Assembly (NCBI GenBank): GCA_002127285.1
Contig: NFUW01000001.1
Span: 694,057 to 758,056, forward strand
Direction: 5' to 3'
Length of the DNA: 64,000 bases
DNA from: Chitinophagaceae bacterium IBVUCB1
GTDB taxonomy: Bacteria; Bacteroidota; Bacteroidia; Chitinophagales; Chitinophagaceae
Shown: positions 44,868 to 53,846 of the stretch, piece by piece
How positions within the stretch are numbered: the first letter of the stretch is position 1
Layout of the letters: each line of letters starts with the position of its first letter
The notes under the pieces: model-generated
Database searches by the model: none
Seen by the model: the letters and a program-made list of their open reading frames with translations, nothing else
Told to the model about the DNA's origin: nothing
Translations under genes and position numbers: made by a program

Positions 44868-45656
44868 CTATATGCTACCCGTTCTGCCGCCATCTACAGG
44901 TATGCTCGTACCGTTTACATAACCCGCAGCCGGCGATGCCAGAAACGCCACCATAGCCGCTATTTCCTCGGGCTTGCCAAATCGTTTGGCGGGTATCTCT
45001 TCCAGCATTTCTTTTTCTACCTCATCTATCGCCACACCCATCTTGCCCGATTTGTTGGTGATGATGTTCTCCAGCCTCGCCGTAGCAGTAGCCCCCGGCA
45101 ATACATTATTCACTGTTATGCCAAAGGGTGCCAGCTCATTGGCCATGGTCTTTGCCCAGCTTGCCACAGCACCGCGTATGGTGTTCGATACGCCCAATCC
45201 CTTCAACGGTATCTTTACCGATGTCGAAATCACGTTCACAATCCTGCCATAGCCCGCCGCTTTCATACCTTCAATTGCAAGTGTAGCAAGTATGTGGTTA
45301 CAAATCAAATGTTGTTGAAAAGCTTGCAGAAAATTTTCGGGTTTTGCGTCAACAATAGCTCCTGCAGCAGGCCCGCCTGTATTGTTTACCAGTATGTGAA
45401 TGGTATTTTGCTGCACATAAGCGGCTACTACATCTTGCACTTGTTGTGGGTTGGCAAAGTCTGCCACCAGATAACTATGCTGTTGCCCTTGCGCAGCATC
45501 CAGTTTAGCTACAGCTTGTTTCAGCGCATCTTCATTACGGGCTATCAGCACGCAATTTGCGCCCAATGCAGCCAATGCCTGCGCGCTGGCAAAGCCTATA
45601 CCTTGTGTACTACCCGCTACCAATGCGGTCTTGCCGCTCAGGTTCATCGAAAGCAT
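44868..45656 (-). CDS. SDR-family oxidoreductase lacking YxxxK
   Basis: 262 residues. Rossmann motif AGSTQGIGFASAQAL and NNTGGPAAG are intact, and the C-terminus ending in PAAGYVNGTSIPVDGG is typical of 3-oxoacyl-ACP reductase-like SDRs. At the catalytic position (about residue 158) the expected YxxxK is replaced by SNTIR within LGVSNTIRGAVASWAK. A subfamily with SNxxR at this place exists, so the change is not an error, but oxidoreductase chemistry is uncertain. It is the last gene of the pssA-purS-rsmI unit (25 nt after rsmI). Confidence 0.85.
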   Translation of the reverse strand: MLSMNLSGKTALVAGSTQGIGFASAQALAALGANCVLIARNEDALKQAVAKLDAAQGQQHSYLVADFANPQQVQDVVAAYVQQNTIHILVNNTGGPAAGAIVDAKPENFLQAFQQHLICNHILATLAIEGMKAAGYGRIVNVISTSVKIPLKGLGVSNTIRGAVASWAKTMANELAPFGITVNNVLPGATATARLENIITNKSGKMGVAIDEVEKEMLEEIPAKRFGKPEEIAAMVAFLASPAAGYVNGTSIPVDGGRTGSI

Positions 45657-45681
45657 GTTATCAAAATTTTGTAGTTGTCAA

Positions 45682-46350
45682 TCATTCTTTCCCCGCTATC
45701 ACTATCACTATTTCTCCTTTAGGGGCGTGTGTTTCGTAGTGTGTTGCAAGTTCCAATAGTGTGCCTTTTCTTGTTTCTTCAAACATCTTGGTAAGCTCCC
45801 TGCACACAGCTGCCTGCCTGTCTGCACCAAAATACTCTGCCAGTTCTTTCAGCGCTTTTGCCAGCCTGTGCGGGCTTTCATACAGTATCACGGTGCGCTC
45901 TTCCGCCGCCAGTTTGGTCAGCATCGTATGCCTGCCTTTTTTCAGGGGCAGAAAGCCCTCAAAAGCAAAGCGATTACTTGGTATGCCGCTCTGTACCAAT
46001 GCAGGTACAAAAGCCGTAGCCCCCGGCATGCACTCTACAGGTATATCGTTTTTAATACACTCGCGCAAAAGCAAAAAACCGGGGTCTGATATACCCGGTG
46101 TACCCGCATCCGTTATCAGCGCGAATGTTTTGCCCGCCTGTAGCTGCTCTACAAGATGTGCCAGTATCTTATGCTCGTTGTGCTGATGATAGGGTGTCAA
46201 TGGTTTTTGTATGCCGTAGTGCTTTAGCAAAACGCTGCTGGTGCGGGTGTCTTCGCAAAGTATTACATCCGCGTTTTTCAATACTTCTACCGCACGGTAC
46301 GTTATATCGCCGAGGTTACCTATAGGAGATGGAACAAGGTACAGGCGCAT
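45682..46350 (-). CDS. rsmI: 16S rRNA (cytidine(1402)-2'-O)-methyltransferase
   Basis: 222 residues from ATG 46350, beginning MRLYLVPSPIGNLGDIT and containing ILCEDTRTSS, ALITDAGTPGISDPGFLL and GATAFVPALVQSGIPSNRF. These are the tetrapyrrole-methylase fold motifs of RsmI, which methylates C1402 in the ribosomal decoding centre. It lacks the C-terminal extension of the roughly 280-residue E. coli protein, as usual in Bacteroidota. purS ends 7 nt before its start. Confidence 0.93.
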   Translation of the reverse strand: MRLYLVPSPIGNLGDITYRAVEVLKNADVILCEDTRTSSVLLKHYGIQKPLTPYHQHNEHKILAHLVEQLQAGKTFALITDAGTPGISDPGFLLLRECIKNDIPVECMPGATAFVPALVQSGIPSNRFAFEGFLPLKKGRHTMLTKLAAEERTVILYESPHRLAKALKELAEYFGADRQAAVCRELTKMFEETRKGTLLELATHYETHAPKGEIVIVIAGKE

Positions 46351-46357
46351 GGCTGTA

Positions 46358-46609
46358 TTATCCTTCTGTAATGCTGAATTCAAAAGACTCCATCACGGGA
46401 TTTGCCAGTAGCTTGCTGCAAGCATCTTTTACCGCCGCTTCGGCAGCCATTTTATCAGCCGCCTCTACATGCAGGGTGATGTGCTTGCCGATGCGTACGT
46501 CCTGCACGGCTGTAAGCCCCAGATTGTGCAGGCTGTTATTCACTGCCTTGCCTTGCGGGTCCAGCAATTCTTTCAATGGCATTACGTTGATATGAGCAGT
46601 ATATTTCAT
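46358..46609 (-). CDS. purS: phosphoribosylformylglycinamidine synthase subunit PurS
   Basis: 83 residues from ATG 46609. KYTAHINVMPLKELLDPQGK, VQDVRIGKHITLHVEA and the C-terminal LLANPVMESFEFSI match PurS, the small subunit that links PurL and PurQ in purine synthesis. purL and purQ are not adjacent. It lies between pssA (11 nt) and rsmI (7 nt), so the three are probably co-transcribed. Confidence 0.9.
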   Translation of the reverse strand: MKYTAHINVMPLKELLDPQGKAVNNSLHNLGLTAVQDVRIGKHITLHVEAADKMAAEAAVKDACSKLLANPVMESFEFSITEG

Positions 46610-46620
46610 CGTATGTTGTT

Positions 46621-47385
46621 TTATGCTTCTTTCGGTTTGTATATAAAAGACAAAAGTATGTAGAGAATAAATGCAAATGGCAATGCCGCTACGTGCAAAA
46701 ACGGTATAGCCGCCAAGCCTGCAACTATTATCACCGCTTGTGGCCAGTAATATGCCGGCTTCCACTTAGCAGGCATGAATTTGATAAAGCGGATTTTCGA
46801 TACCATCAGCCAGCAAAGCAGGGCTATCAGCAGGTACAGTACCCATTTGTTTTGCAGCATGGCACCCAGTCCCATCGGGTTGTACCAGTTTATCAGTGGC
46901 AGAAAGGCTACGAATACACCCGTTGCAGGTATCGGCATACCTACAAAAGAACTCTTGTCCTCACTTACAGATACATTGAACCTTGCCAGCCTCAATGCGC
47001 CGAAACAGGCTATCAGAAAGGCTGGGCTCATGGCAAGCATATCTACATCCAGCGCGTTGGGCTCCAGCATATAACTTGCCCATAGCATTTTGAAAAATAT
47101 CATAGACGGGGCTACACCAAACGATACCACATCTGCCAACGAATCGAGGTCGGCACCAATAGACGATGATACTTTCAAAGCCCTTGCTGCCGCGCCATCC
47201 AGCATATCGCACACGGCGGCGGCAAAGATGAAGATACTGCCCCAATATGCCTGCTCCGTACCCACAATCCAGTATTGCTCGCCATTTACCAATGAAAGAA
47301 ACGGCTGCACATTCAGCGTGAAAGCGATAGCTATACAGCCACAAAACAAATTAGCTAAGGTCAGCAGATTGGGTAGATGCCTCAT
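46621..47385 (-). CDS. pssA: CDP-diacylglycerol--serine O-phosphatidyltransferase
   Basis: 254 residues with several membrane helices. The CDP-alcohol phosphatidyltransferase motif D-G-x2-A-R-x8-G-x3-D-x3-D is complete in DMLDGAAARALKVSSS followed by GADLDSLADVVSFGVAP. Start MRHLPNLLTLANLFCGCIAI is typical of the PssA subclass. It makes phosphatidylserine, the precursor of phosphatidylethanolamine, in the inner membrane. It heads the pssA-purS-rsmI-SDR unit. Confidence 0.94.
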   Translation of the reverse strand: MRHLPNLLTLANLFCGCIAIAFTLNVQPFLSLVNGEQYWIVGTEQAYWGSIFIFAAAVCDMLDGAAARALKVSSSIGADLDSLADVVSFGVAPSMIFFKMLWASYMLEPNALDVDMLAMSPAFLIACFGALRLARFNVSVSEDKSSFVGMPIPATGVFVAFLPLINWYNPMGLGAMLQNKWVLYLLIALLCWLMVSKIRFIKFMPAKWKPAYYWPQAVIIVAGLAAIPFLHVAALPFAFILYILLSFIYKPKEA

Positions 47386-47517
47386 GAGGGCGTAAAAGTA
47401 CCACTGATTTGCTATGATTACAAATGATTGCTGTGAACCTCGATTTTACTGATTAAAGCAGATTGCTCTGAATAAAAAAGTGCCGCCTCATTGACAGCAC
47501 TTTAGTTTATATAAAGC

Positions 47518-47555
47518 CCATTGAGCCAATGGGCAATTAAGCCATTCAGCCATTA
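47518..47555. repeat. inverted copy of the AATGGCTGAATGGC repeat
   Basis: Reads CATTGAGCCAATGGGCAATT-AAGCCATTCAGCC on the plus strand, the complement of the repeat at 546-581 and 19762-19797. It touches the 3' end of the response regulator gene. Confidence 0.75.
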
Positions 47556-48257
47556 TTCCGGCACTACCAACCTGAAGCCGTTACCGTGGATGTTTACAAT
47601 CTCTACAGTACTGTCTTCTTTCAGGTATTTGCGCAGCTTGGCTATGTACACGTCCATACTGCGACCGTTGAAGTAGGTATCGCTACCCCAGATGCGTTTC
47701 AGCGCGGCATCGCGCGGCAGCAGGTCGTTTTTATATTCGCATAGCATCAGCAGCAGTTCATTTTCTTTGGGCGAAAGTGTTTGCGGGTCGTTGCCGTCAA
47801 ACTGTAGTGTACGCAGTTTACTGTTAAACTGGTAACGCCCTACGGTAAATTCTACCTGCGAGTGCTGCTTTTCCTGCAATTCCTGATTGCGTTTCAGGAT
47901 GGCTTTGATTTTGTGCAACAATACCTCACTGTCAAAAGGTTTGGTGATGTAATCGTCTGCACCCAGTTTGTAGCCGTTCAGTATGTCTTCTTTCATGCTC
48001 TTGGCACTGAGGAAGAACAAAGGTATATCGGGGTCCACATTCCTGATTTCTTCTGCCAGTGTAAAGCCGTCCATATTAGGCATCATCACGTCCAGCAGGC
48101 ATATATCATATTTTTCGCGGCGAAAGGCAGCGAGGCCCAGTATGCCATCTCTTGCCAGTTCCACTACAAAATCATTCAGTTCCAGATAGTTCTTCAGTAC
48201 TTGTCCAAAGTTGGTATCATCTTCTACCAACAACACTTTAAATTTTTCGTTGTCCAT
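47553..48257 (-). CDS. OmpR/PhoB-type response regulator (orphan)
   Basis: 234 residues from ATG 48257. Receiver domain with LLVEDDTNFGQ, phospho-acceptor Asp in ICLLDVMMPNMDGF, and ITKPFDSE; C-terminal winged helix with LSPKENELLLMLCEYKN and YFNGRSMDVYIAKLRKYL. No sensor kinase is encoded nearby. A TACTTTTG element 21 nt upstream supports this start over the longer frame. It lies between the pssA unit and the PorP-like gene. Confidence 0.93.
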   Translation of the reverse strand: MDNEKFKVLLVEDDTNFGQVLKNYLELNDFVVELARDGILGLAAFRREKYDICLLDVMMPNMDGFTLAEEIRNVDPDIPLFFLSAKSMKEDILNGYKLGADDYITKPFDSEVLLHKIKAILKRNQELQEKQHSQVEFTVGRYQFNSKLRTLQFDGNDPQTLSPKENELLLMLCEYKNDLLPRDAALKRIWGSDTYFNGRSMDVYIAKLRKYLKEDSTVEIVNIHGNGFRLVVPE

Positions 48258-48278
48258 ACGGATATGTTGTATTGACAC

Positions 48279-48286
48279 CAAAAGTA
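48279..48286 (-). promoter_or_regulatory. -7 element TACTTTTG of response regulator
   Basis: On the minus strand TACTTTTG lies 21 nt before the ATG. A short ACACC / GGTGT inverted repeat (48276 and 48291) brackets it, a possible operator. Confidence 0.55.
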
Positions 48287-48320
48287 ATAAGTGGTGTCGT
48301 TATTCATAACAAATGTTTTG

Positions 48321-49337
48321 TTAATAAAAACGCGGGCAGTTCATGTTTTTTGCCCCACGCATCTTTTCGCCATACTGGCCCTGATACACGATGGAGAATT
48401 CAAAAGCACCGTTGCTGCTCATATCTGATGCCAGCGAAGAAGTGGTATAGTCGTAGCTGCTAAGTATGCGCAAACCACCTATCTGCACACCCAATGAGCC
48501 TATAAAAGCATCGTTCACCCTGTAATGCGCACCCCCTATTATGCTGCTGTTAACCTTGCCTTGTCCAAAAACTACTGCAGTGAGCAATGTACCGGCTACT
48601 ATTTCCGTTGCGCCGCGTTGTGTGGTATAATACACTGCGGGATTGAGTGTAAAATTTTTATCTACTACAAAACTACCGTCCAAACTCACCATCGGGCGGA
48701 TGGCCATTTTATTAGTCAGGTTATAAAATGTTTCAACCGGCTGGTTGATGTGCGCTACGCTACCACCCAGTTTTATAAACACCAACTCGTTTGGGAAAAA
48801 CGAAAAATTGATGCCGCCGCCTACATCATAAAAACTGGTTTGTACAATATTTATCTGTTCGCCGTTGGGGAGGTTTTTGTCAAACTTAAACCTATCCCAC
48901 TGCATATCGAAAGTCAGCTTGTTGTAATCTACACTGCGTGTGGCATATGCTGCAGAAAGACCTGCAGATATCAGAAAGGTTTCGCTCGTCTGCACATGGT
49001 ACGCCAGCGAGAGGTCACCTCTTGTCAGGCGCAGGTTGCCATCGCCTGCTACATCGTTATAAAATACGACACCCAACCCCATCCAGTTGGTACCCATACC
49101 GTTTTTATACACCATGCAATCGCCAAATGCTGAGAACGTATTGTACGGCACTGCCAGCTTTGTCCATTGGCTGCGGTAGTTCATACCTACTCTGTAATCA
49201 TCCGTGCTCATCAACGCGCTGTTGGCAGGGTTCAGCAACAATGGGGCGTTATAAAACTGCGAAAAGTGCAACCCTTGGGCATTACTTACTTGCGCAGCAA
49301 CGAATATTGACAATAACAAAAAAACAATTTTTCTCAT
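48321..49337 (-). CDS. PorP/SprF-family T9SS outer-membrane protein
   Basis: 338 residues with signal peptide (ending SNAQ). The family hallmark LHFSQFYNAPLLLNPANSAL is followed by alternating strands of an outer-membrane barrel with GVVFYNDVAGDGNL, AYHVQTSETFLISAGLSAA and a Phe/Tyr-containing C-terminus. PorP/SprF proteins are needed to secrete or anchor partner proteins with type B C-terminal domains. The partner is probably the large protein encoded 4 nt upstream, so the two form one operon. Confidence 0.93.
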   Translation of the reverse strand: MRKIVFLLLSIFVAAQVSNAQGLHFSQFYNAPLLLNPANSALMSTDDYRVGMNYRSQWTKLAVPYNTFSAFGDCMVYKNGMGTNWMGLGVVFYNDVAGDGNLRLTRGDLSLAYHVQTSETFLISAGLSAAYATRSVDYNKLTFDMQWDRFKFDKNLPNGEQINIVQTSFYDVGGGINFSFFPNELVFIKLGGSVAHINQPVETFYNLTNKMAIRPMVSLDGSFVVDKNFTLNPAVYYTTQRGATEIVAGTLLTAVVFGQGKVNSSIIGGAHYRVNDAFIGSLGVQIGGLRILSSYDYTTSSLASDMSSNGAFEFSIVYQGQYGEKMRGAKNMNCPRFY

Positions 49338-49341
49338 ACAA

Positions 49342-52300
49342 TCATCTTAACAATGTCACATTCCCTTTTTTATAAAACGTAGTGCCGTCTACAAATGTTA
49401 CGTTCAGCACAAAACCATATGCTTCCATTTCCTGGGGCTTACCATTAACGGTTCCATCCCAACCTTTGTTTATGTCGTTGTTTTCAAATACTATCTCTCC
49501 CCATCTGTTATAAATTTTCAGATTCATCTTCTCTACTCCGTAACCCCTTACAAATAATATATCATTATTGCCATCTCCGTTGGGGCTGAATGCATTAGGG
49601 ATGTCTGCCAATGGTTTTACATCTGCCAGTATGGTTTTACAAACAGTATCAGTACAGCCTTCCATATTGGTTACAACCAAACATACCGTGTATTCGCCTG
49701 TACGTTTGTAAGTATGTTCGGGGTTCACTTGGTCAGAACCTTCTCCGTCGCCAAAACTCCATTTGTACGATACCGCACCAACCGACAGGTTGGTAAAACG
49801 ATGCGGCTCGTTAGTAACAGGCACTAATGGCGTGTATGTAAAATCTGCTGTCGGCGATGGTTTTAATGTAATGATAGCAGACTGAGAATCTACTTTATTG
49901 CAAGTAGCCATATTGGTAGCTATCAACTTCACTTTGTAGGTGCCGATAGTATCGTATTTGTGTGCAGGCGACGATTGGGTTGATGTTTTGCCATCACCAA
50001 AACTCCATAAATATGTTTGCACGTTTTCCGACCTGTTCGTTACCCTGAAAGAATCCTGATAACAAATCAGGTCTGGCACTAGAAATTTAGCTTTCACAGA
50101 GTCGTTTCTGAAAGCGATAGAACGTATTGCTGTATCCGGAGAGTTGCAAGCTGTAGAGTCTGTCATTATCAACCTGACGGTGTATGTACCCGCTGTGCTA
50201 TATGATTTGTTTGGTGGGTTAACACCGGTAAATGTTGTACCATCTCCAAAATCCCATGTAAATACTGCTGCTGCAGGTGTCGGGCTGTAAACAGAACTAT
50301 TAGCAAATGATGCTCTGTAAGGGAAACAAGTATCTAATACGGTAGTGTTAAAAATGGCATCAATACGGTCATTCGTTACCCTAATAGTTACTCTATGGGT
50401 ATCTGCCAGATTGCAAGCTACCGGGTTTCTGACAATAAGCCTGATAGTATAGTTGCCAACGGCTGCATACGTTTTTGGAGGGGGGGCTGCACCTGTAAAT
50501 GTAGGAGAGCCGTCACCAAAATCCCATTCGAAGGCAGTTGCATTAACAGAAAGGTTTGTGATAGTAACAGGGTCTCCGACACATACTTTTGTAGGCGTAG
50601 CAATGAAGTTGGCATCGGCATTACCAAGGTTTAACTCCATCTTAAAAGCCACTACGTTACAGTTGCTGCTGCGATTCGTATTGCTATATACACCTGCTGT
50701 TGTAGGCACACTGTTAGAACCACCACAACCACCACACATTGCTTGATAGATAACACCGTTTTTATCAAAGCGGCTTGTACCTCCATCCACATGATCGCCA
50801 ATCGTGGGGCTACCAAAAAAGCCCCCGAAAAGCTGAGTAGTTGCATTTTTAGCTAACACGAAAAAGTAGAAATCTTCGCCGGTAGGTGATGTGCTTGTGA
50901 TGAGTGCAGGTGCAGGTGTTCCTAATACAGCAGGCATGCCTGTAGTACTACTGCCATTGCCAGAAACAGTACCTCCCCAACCCGAAACATATACGTTTTC
51001 GCAGGTATCAACCAAAAATGCAGTAGGGGTTATGTTTGTTGCAGTAGAAGTGCCGGAGCCGAACTGTGTTGCATATACCGTAGTACTGAGTGTACTATCC
51101 AGCTTTAATATAAACTGACTGGAATTTGCTGTAAACCCTGCGGCGTTTACCCTTGGCACACCATTATTCAACGATTGACCCATTACATACACGTTATTTG
51201 AATTGTCTAACTGAATACCATAACACTGATCGTATGATGAACCACCAACGAAAGTGCCTATTTGCCTGTTGTATGCACCACCATTTTGAAACTTGATGAT
51301 GAATCCATCTATACTGCCACCATAGGATGTACGGTATGTACCTGGTGTTGTAAAAAAATTACTGCTGGAAGTGCCGCCTGAAACATACAAGGCAGTCTGT
51401 GATTTGTTGAGTGACAATACATATGCAGCGTCATCACCATTGCCACCTAAGTAGGTACTCCACAATAATGTACTAACTGTGCTGTTTAGCTTGAAGACTA
51501 CTGCATCTTGCCCTGTAGATATGCTGCCCTGCGAACTGTTTGCCAATGGAAAATCTGCTGAGCGTGTGCAAGCAGCTACATAGATATTATCTGCATTATC
51601 TACAATCACTTCACTTCTCGCATCATCGCCATAACTATGCTTCAATGAGTTTACTACCCCGTAGTCGGCAGAGATATTAATACCATCATCCGCAGAGCCC
51701 CCCATATATGTTGAGCCGATTAACGCAGTACCTGTGCTGTTGAATTTTGTGACAAATATCTCTGAGCCACTACTAAATGCCCTGAAAGTAGTTGGAAAAT
51801 TAGAAGAACAGGTACGCCCTGCTACTACCAAATTGCCACTACCATCTACCACCATACTATGCGGCTGGTCGTTATTATTGCCCCCTAAATAGGTAGAAAA
51901 TATGATAGCAGTACCTGATGAGTTAAACTTAGTTATTGTAACGTCGGGTTGAAAAGCATCCTCTCCACCACAAGTACCGCCACCGCCGTAAGATGTGCTG
52001 TATGCCCCCGTCGAAGTTGGATAACCTGCAGAGCTCGACCCCCCACCTGCATAAAAATTACCTAAGTTGTCGTATGTAGCTGTGAACCCCCAGTTATCGG
52101 CGGTAGAACCTGTATAGGTAGAAAAAATAACCGTCGGGTCTATAACCAGTGCATAGTTATTATCATAGCCGTACGGAAATATGTATGACACTACATTACC
52201 GTTCAGCTTGTATTTACATGTTACCTCTACTCTTTCGCCATTGATGTATTGATACGCATATGGCTTCAACTCTTTCAGCGTGCCTACCGATGTTTTGATT

Positions 52301-52857
52301 ATCAGATTTTGCGCCTCTATACGCAGCCCGTCCGTACCTTCATATTGCAGGGCTATCTGCTGCGGGTCTGCACCGGGTGCTACTATGAAGTCGTACTTCA
52401 TATCTGCGTTTTCCGATGCTATGTGCAGGTCTATACCTTTGTAGATGCCTTTGTAATCTACCGTATAGCATGGGTGTATGCCCGATTTCCATTTGCTTTT
52501 GTCATTGCCCAGATAGTAGTTATAATAATGCTGTTGTGGTTTGCTGCCCACCACTTCGGCGGTTTGCGCATTCACAAAATTTACTTTGTAGGTATGGAAG
52601 CGCAGGGTTTGCGGTGCGCGCAAGTGGTTTTCTTTTACACCGTGTATTTTGGCACTATTATCGGCAGCTTCCATCTGGAAAGTAATACCTTTTTGTTCCA
52701 GATACACATTGCCGCCACCCGTTATGCTTTTATACAGAAAAGGCCCGTTCCATTGCCCCCTGTTTTCTACAAACTCCAATGTATGGTTGCCCGTCTTGGC
52801 AAATGCCAATAATGGCATCAGCAATACAAATGGCAAGCACCTAAGCAATCTTTGCAT
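49342..52857 (-). CDS. large surface protein with PKD repeats and T9SS type B domain
   Basis: 1171 residues from ATG 52857 (signal ending LAFAK). N-terminal domain FVENRGQWNGPFLYKS, then SBBP-type beta-propeller repeats (many FSTYLGGNNNDQ and STYMGGSADDG units, residues about 240-640). Four to five PKD domains follow (EWDFGDGSPTF, TWDFGDGTTFTG, LWSFGDGKTSTQ, KWSFGDGEGSDQ). The C-terminal gliding-motility-type domain starts at IPNAFSPNGDGNNDILFVRG and ends with FYKKGNVTLLR. It is predicted to be exported by T9SS and displayed at the surface, possibly in adhesion or motility. Partner PorP-like gene follows after 4 nt. Confidence 0.92.
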   Translation of the reverse strand: MQRLLRCLPFVLLMPLLAFAKTGNHTLEFVENRGQWNGPFLYKSITGGGNVYLEQKGITFQMEAADNSAKIHGVKENHLRAPQTLRFHTYKVNFVNAQTAEVVGSKPQQHYYNYYLGNDKSKWKSGIHPCYTVDYKGIYKGIDLHIASENADMKYDFIVAPGADPQQIALQYEGTDGLRIEAQNLIIKTSVGTLKELKPYAYQYINGERVEVTCKYKLNGNVVSYIFPYGYDNNYALVIDPTVIFSTYTGSTADNWGFTATYDNLGNFYAGGGSSSAGYPTSTGAYSTSYGGGGTCGGEDAFQPDVTITKFNSSGTAIIFSTYLGGNNNDQPHSMVVDGSGNLVVAGRTCSSNFPTTFRAFSSGSEIFVTKFNSTGTALIGSTYMGGSADDGINISADYGVVNSLKHSYGDDARSEVIVDNADNIYVAACTRSADFPLANSSQGSISTGQDAVVFKLNSTVSTLLWSTYLGGNGDDAAYVLSLNKSQTALYVSGGTSSSNFFTTPGTYRTSYGGSIDGFIIKFQNGGAYNRQIGTFVGGSSYDQCYGIQLDNSNNVYVMGQSLNNGVPRVNAAGFTANSSQFILKLDSTLSTTVYATQFGSGTSTATNITPTAFLVDTCENVYVSGWGGTVSGNGSSTTGMPAVLGTPAPALITSTSPTGEDFYFFVLAKNATTQLFGGFFGSPTIGDHVDGGTSRFDKNGVIYQAMCGGCGGSNSVPTTAGVYSNTNRSSNCNVVAFKMELNLGNADANFIATPTKVCVGDPVTITNLSVNATAFEWDFGDGSPTFTGAAPPPKTYAAVGNYTIRLIVRNPVACNLADTHRVTIRVTNDRIDAIFNTTVLDTCFPYRASFANSSVYSPTPAAAVFTWDFGDGTTFTGVNPPNKSYSTAGTYTVRLIMTDSTACNSPDTAIRSIAFRNDSVKAKFLVPDLICYQDSFRVTNRSENVQTYLWSFGDGKTSTQSSPAHKYDTIGTYKVKLIATNMATCNKVDSQSAIITLKPSPTADFTYTPLVPVTNEPHRFTNLSVGAVSYKWSFGDGEGSDQVNPEHTYKRTGEYTVCLVVTNMEGCTDTVCKTILADVKPLADIPNAFSPNGDGNNDILFVRGYGVEKMNLKIYNRWGEIVFENNDINKGWDGTVNGKPQEMEAYGFVLNVTFVDGTTFYKKGNVTLLR

Positions 52858-53071
52858 TTTATACTTGTTAAAAGACTGTAAACTGTAATAGTAAATATAA
52901 TCTAATAATAAGACATATCCGCGACAAATATGGTTGAAACCGTCCGCACGATGATTAAAAATCATTAATACAGCCTTTTTTAAACCCTTAGTTAATTGGC
53001 TTTGTGCAGAGAGGATAATTCCCCGAGGCGATGCCATCGCCCATTTTGTGTAAAAAGAGAAAGCAGCAGCC

Positions 53072-53545
53072 TTAGTTTACAATCTTGTTGGCACAACTGC
53101 TGCTGGCAAATGCCTCGGGTTTTGCTTTAAAGGCAAAGCCCATACCAAGTATGTAGCCCATCGCCTCTCGCAGGGCTTCGTTGCTTTTAAACTGGGGATT
53201 GGTGTTGATGTCTGCATGTACTTCCATGTCCACATCATACTTGTTAAAGAGGTCGCATAGCTCATAGGCTATCTCTATGCTCTTGGCCACCTCTACCAGC
53301 ATACGCTCTTTGATGCTGTACTGCTGCTTTGTTTTTTCGTTGCAGATGTACATAAAACCACCATGCTTCTCTCTCAAAAACACAATGACGGTAGCAAATT
53401 CAGTTTCGCCACCACGTACCTGAGAGTCTGTACCAATGCATACTTTCAGCTTCCAGCCTGCATTCGCTTCCCGTACTATCGCGTTTTCCACCGCTTTTTT
53501 TACGGGCAATTTCAATGTTTCGCCACTAAAGGTGCGCCATAACAT
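53072..53545 (-). CDS. YkuK-like ribonuclease H-like protein (DUF458)
   Basis: 157 residues. The segment VCIGTDSQVRGGETEFATVI and the later EVHADINTNPQFKSN match YkuK/DUF458, a RNase H-like fold with acidic residues at catalytic positions. Its cellular substrate is not known. It stands alone; the upstream neighbour is divergent and the downstream T9SS gene has a long leader of its own. Confidence 0.8.
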   Translation of the reverse strand: MLWRTFSGETLKLPVKKAVENAIVREANAGWKLKVCIGTDSQVRGGETEFATVIVFLREKHGGFMYICNEKTKQQYSIKERMLVEVAKSIEIAYELCDLFNKYDVDMEVHADINTNPQFKSNEALREAMGYILGMGFAFKAKPEAFASSSCANKIVN

Positions 53546-53846
53546 AGGCTTATATTTTAGTTATACTAAAGTTACCCATATAATTGTTACGCCCATCTTA
53601 TGTCAATGTTAGGATACAATGAAATGCACATGTTATAAACATTTTTACTACGGGCTATCCACGGCAGTTGTTATCCGCTTGTTAAGCATTAGCTATTTCC
53701 GTAAAGCGTACTGCGGGTTTCAAGTTTAATGCTATCTTTGTTTGTGCCTTAGGCAATGGTATTGCCATACGCTGCGGCATAGAGACAGGACATATAGAGT
53801 GTAAGAGTACATCAGCAAAAAACTGATTATCTCTTAAACGAAACAG
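53546..53846. other. divergent intergenic region
   Basis: 301 nt between the divergent YkuK-like and unknown membrane-protein genes. It contains TATCTTTG at 53733-53740, a candidate promoter for the rightward gene with a leader of about 100 nt. Nothing else is clear. Confidence 0.55.
53733..53740 (+). promoter_or_regulatory. -7 element TATCTTTG
   Basis: Matches TAnnTTTG; 106 nt before the ATG at 53847. Confidence 0.5.
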
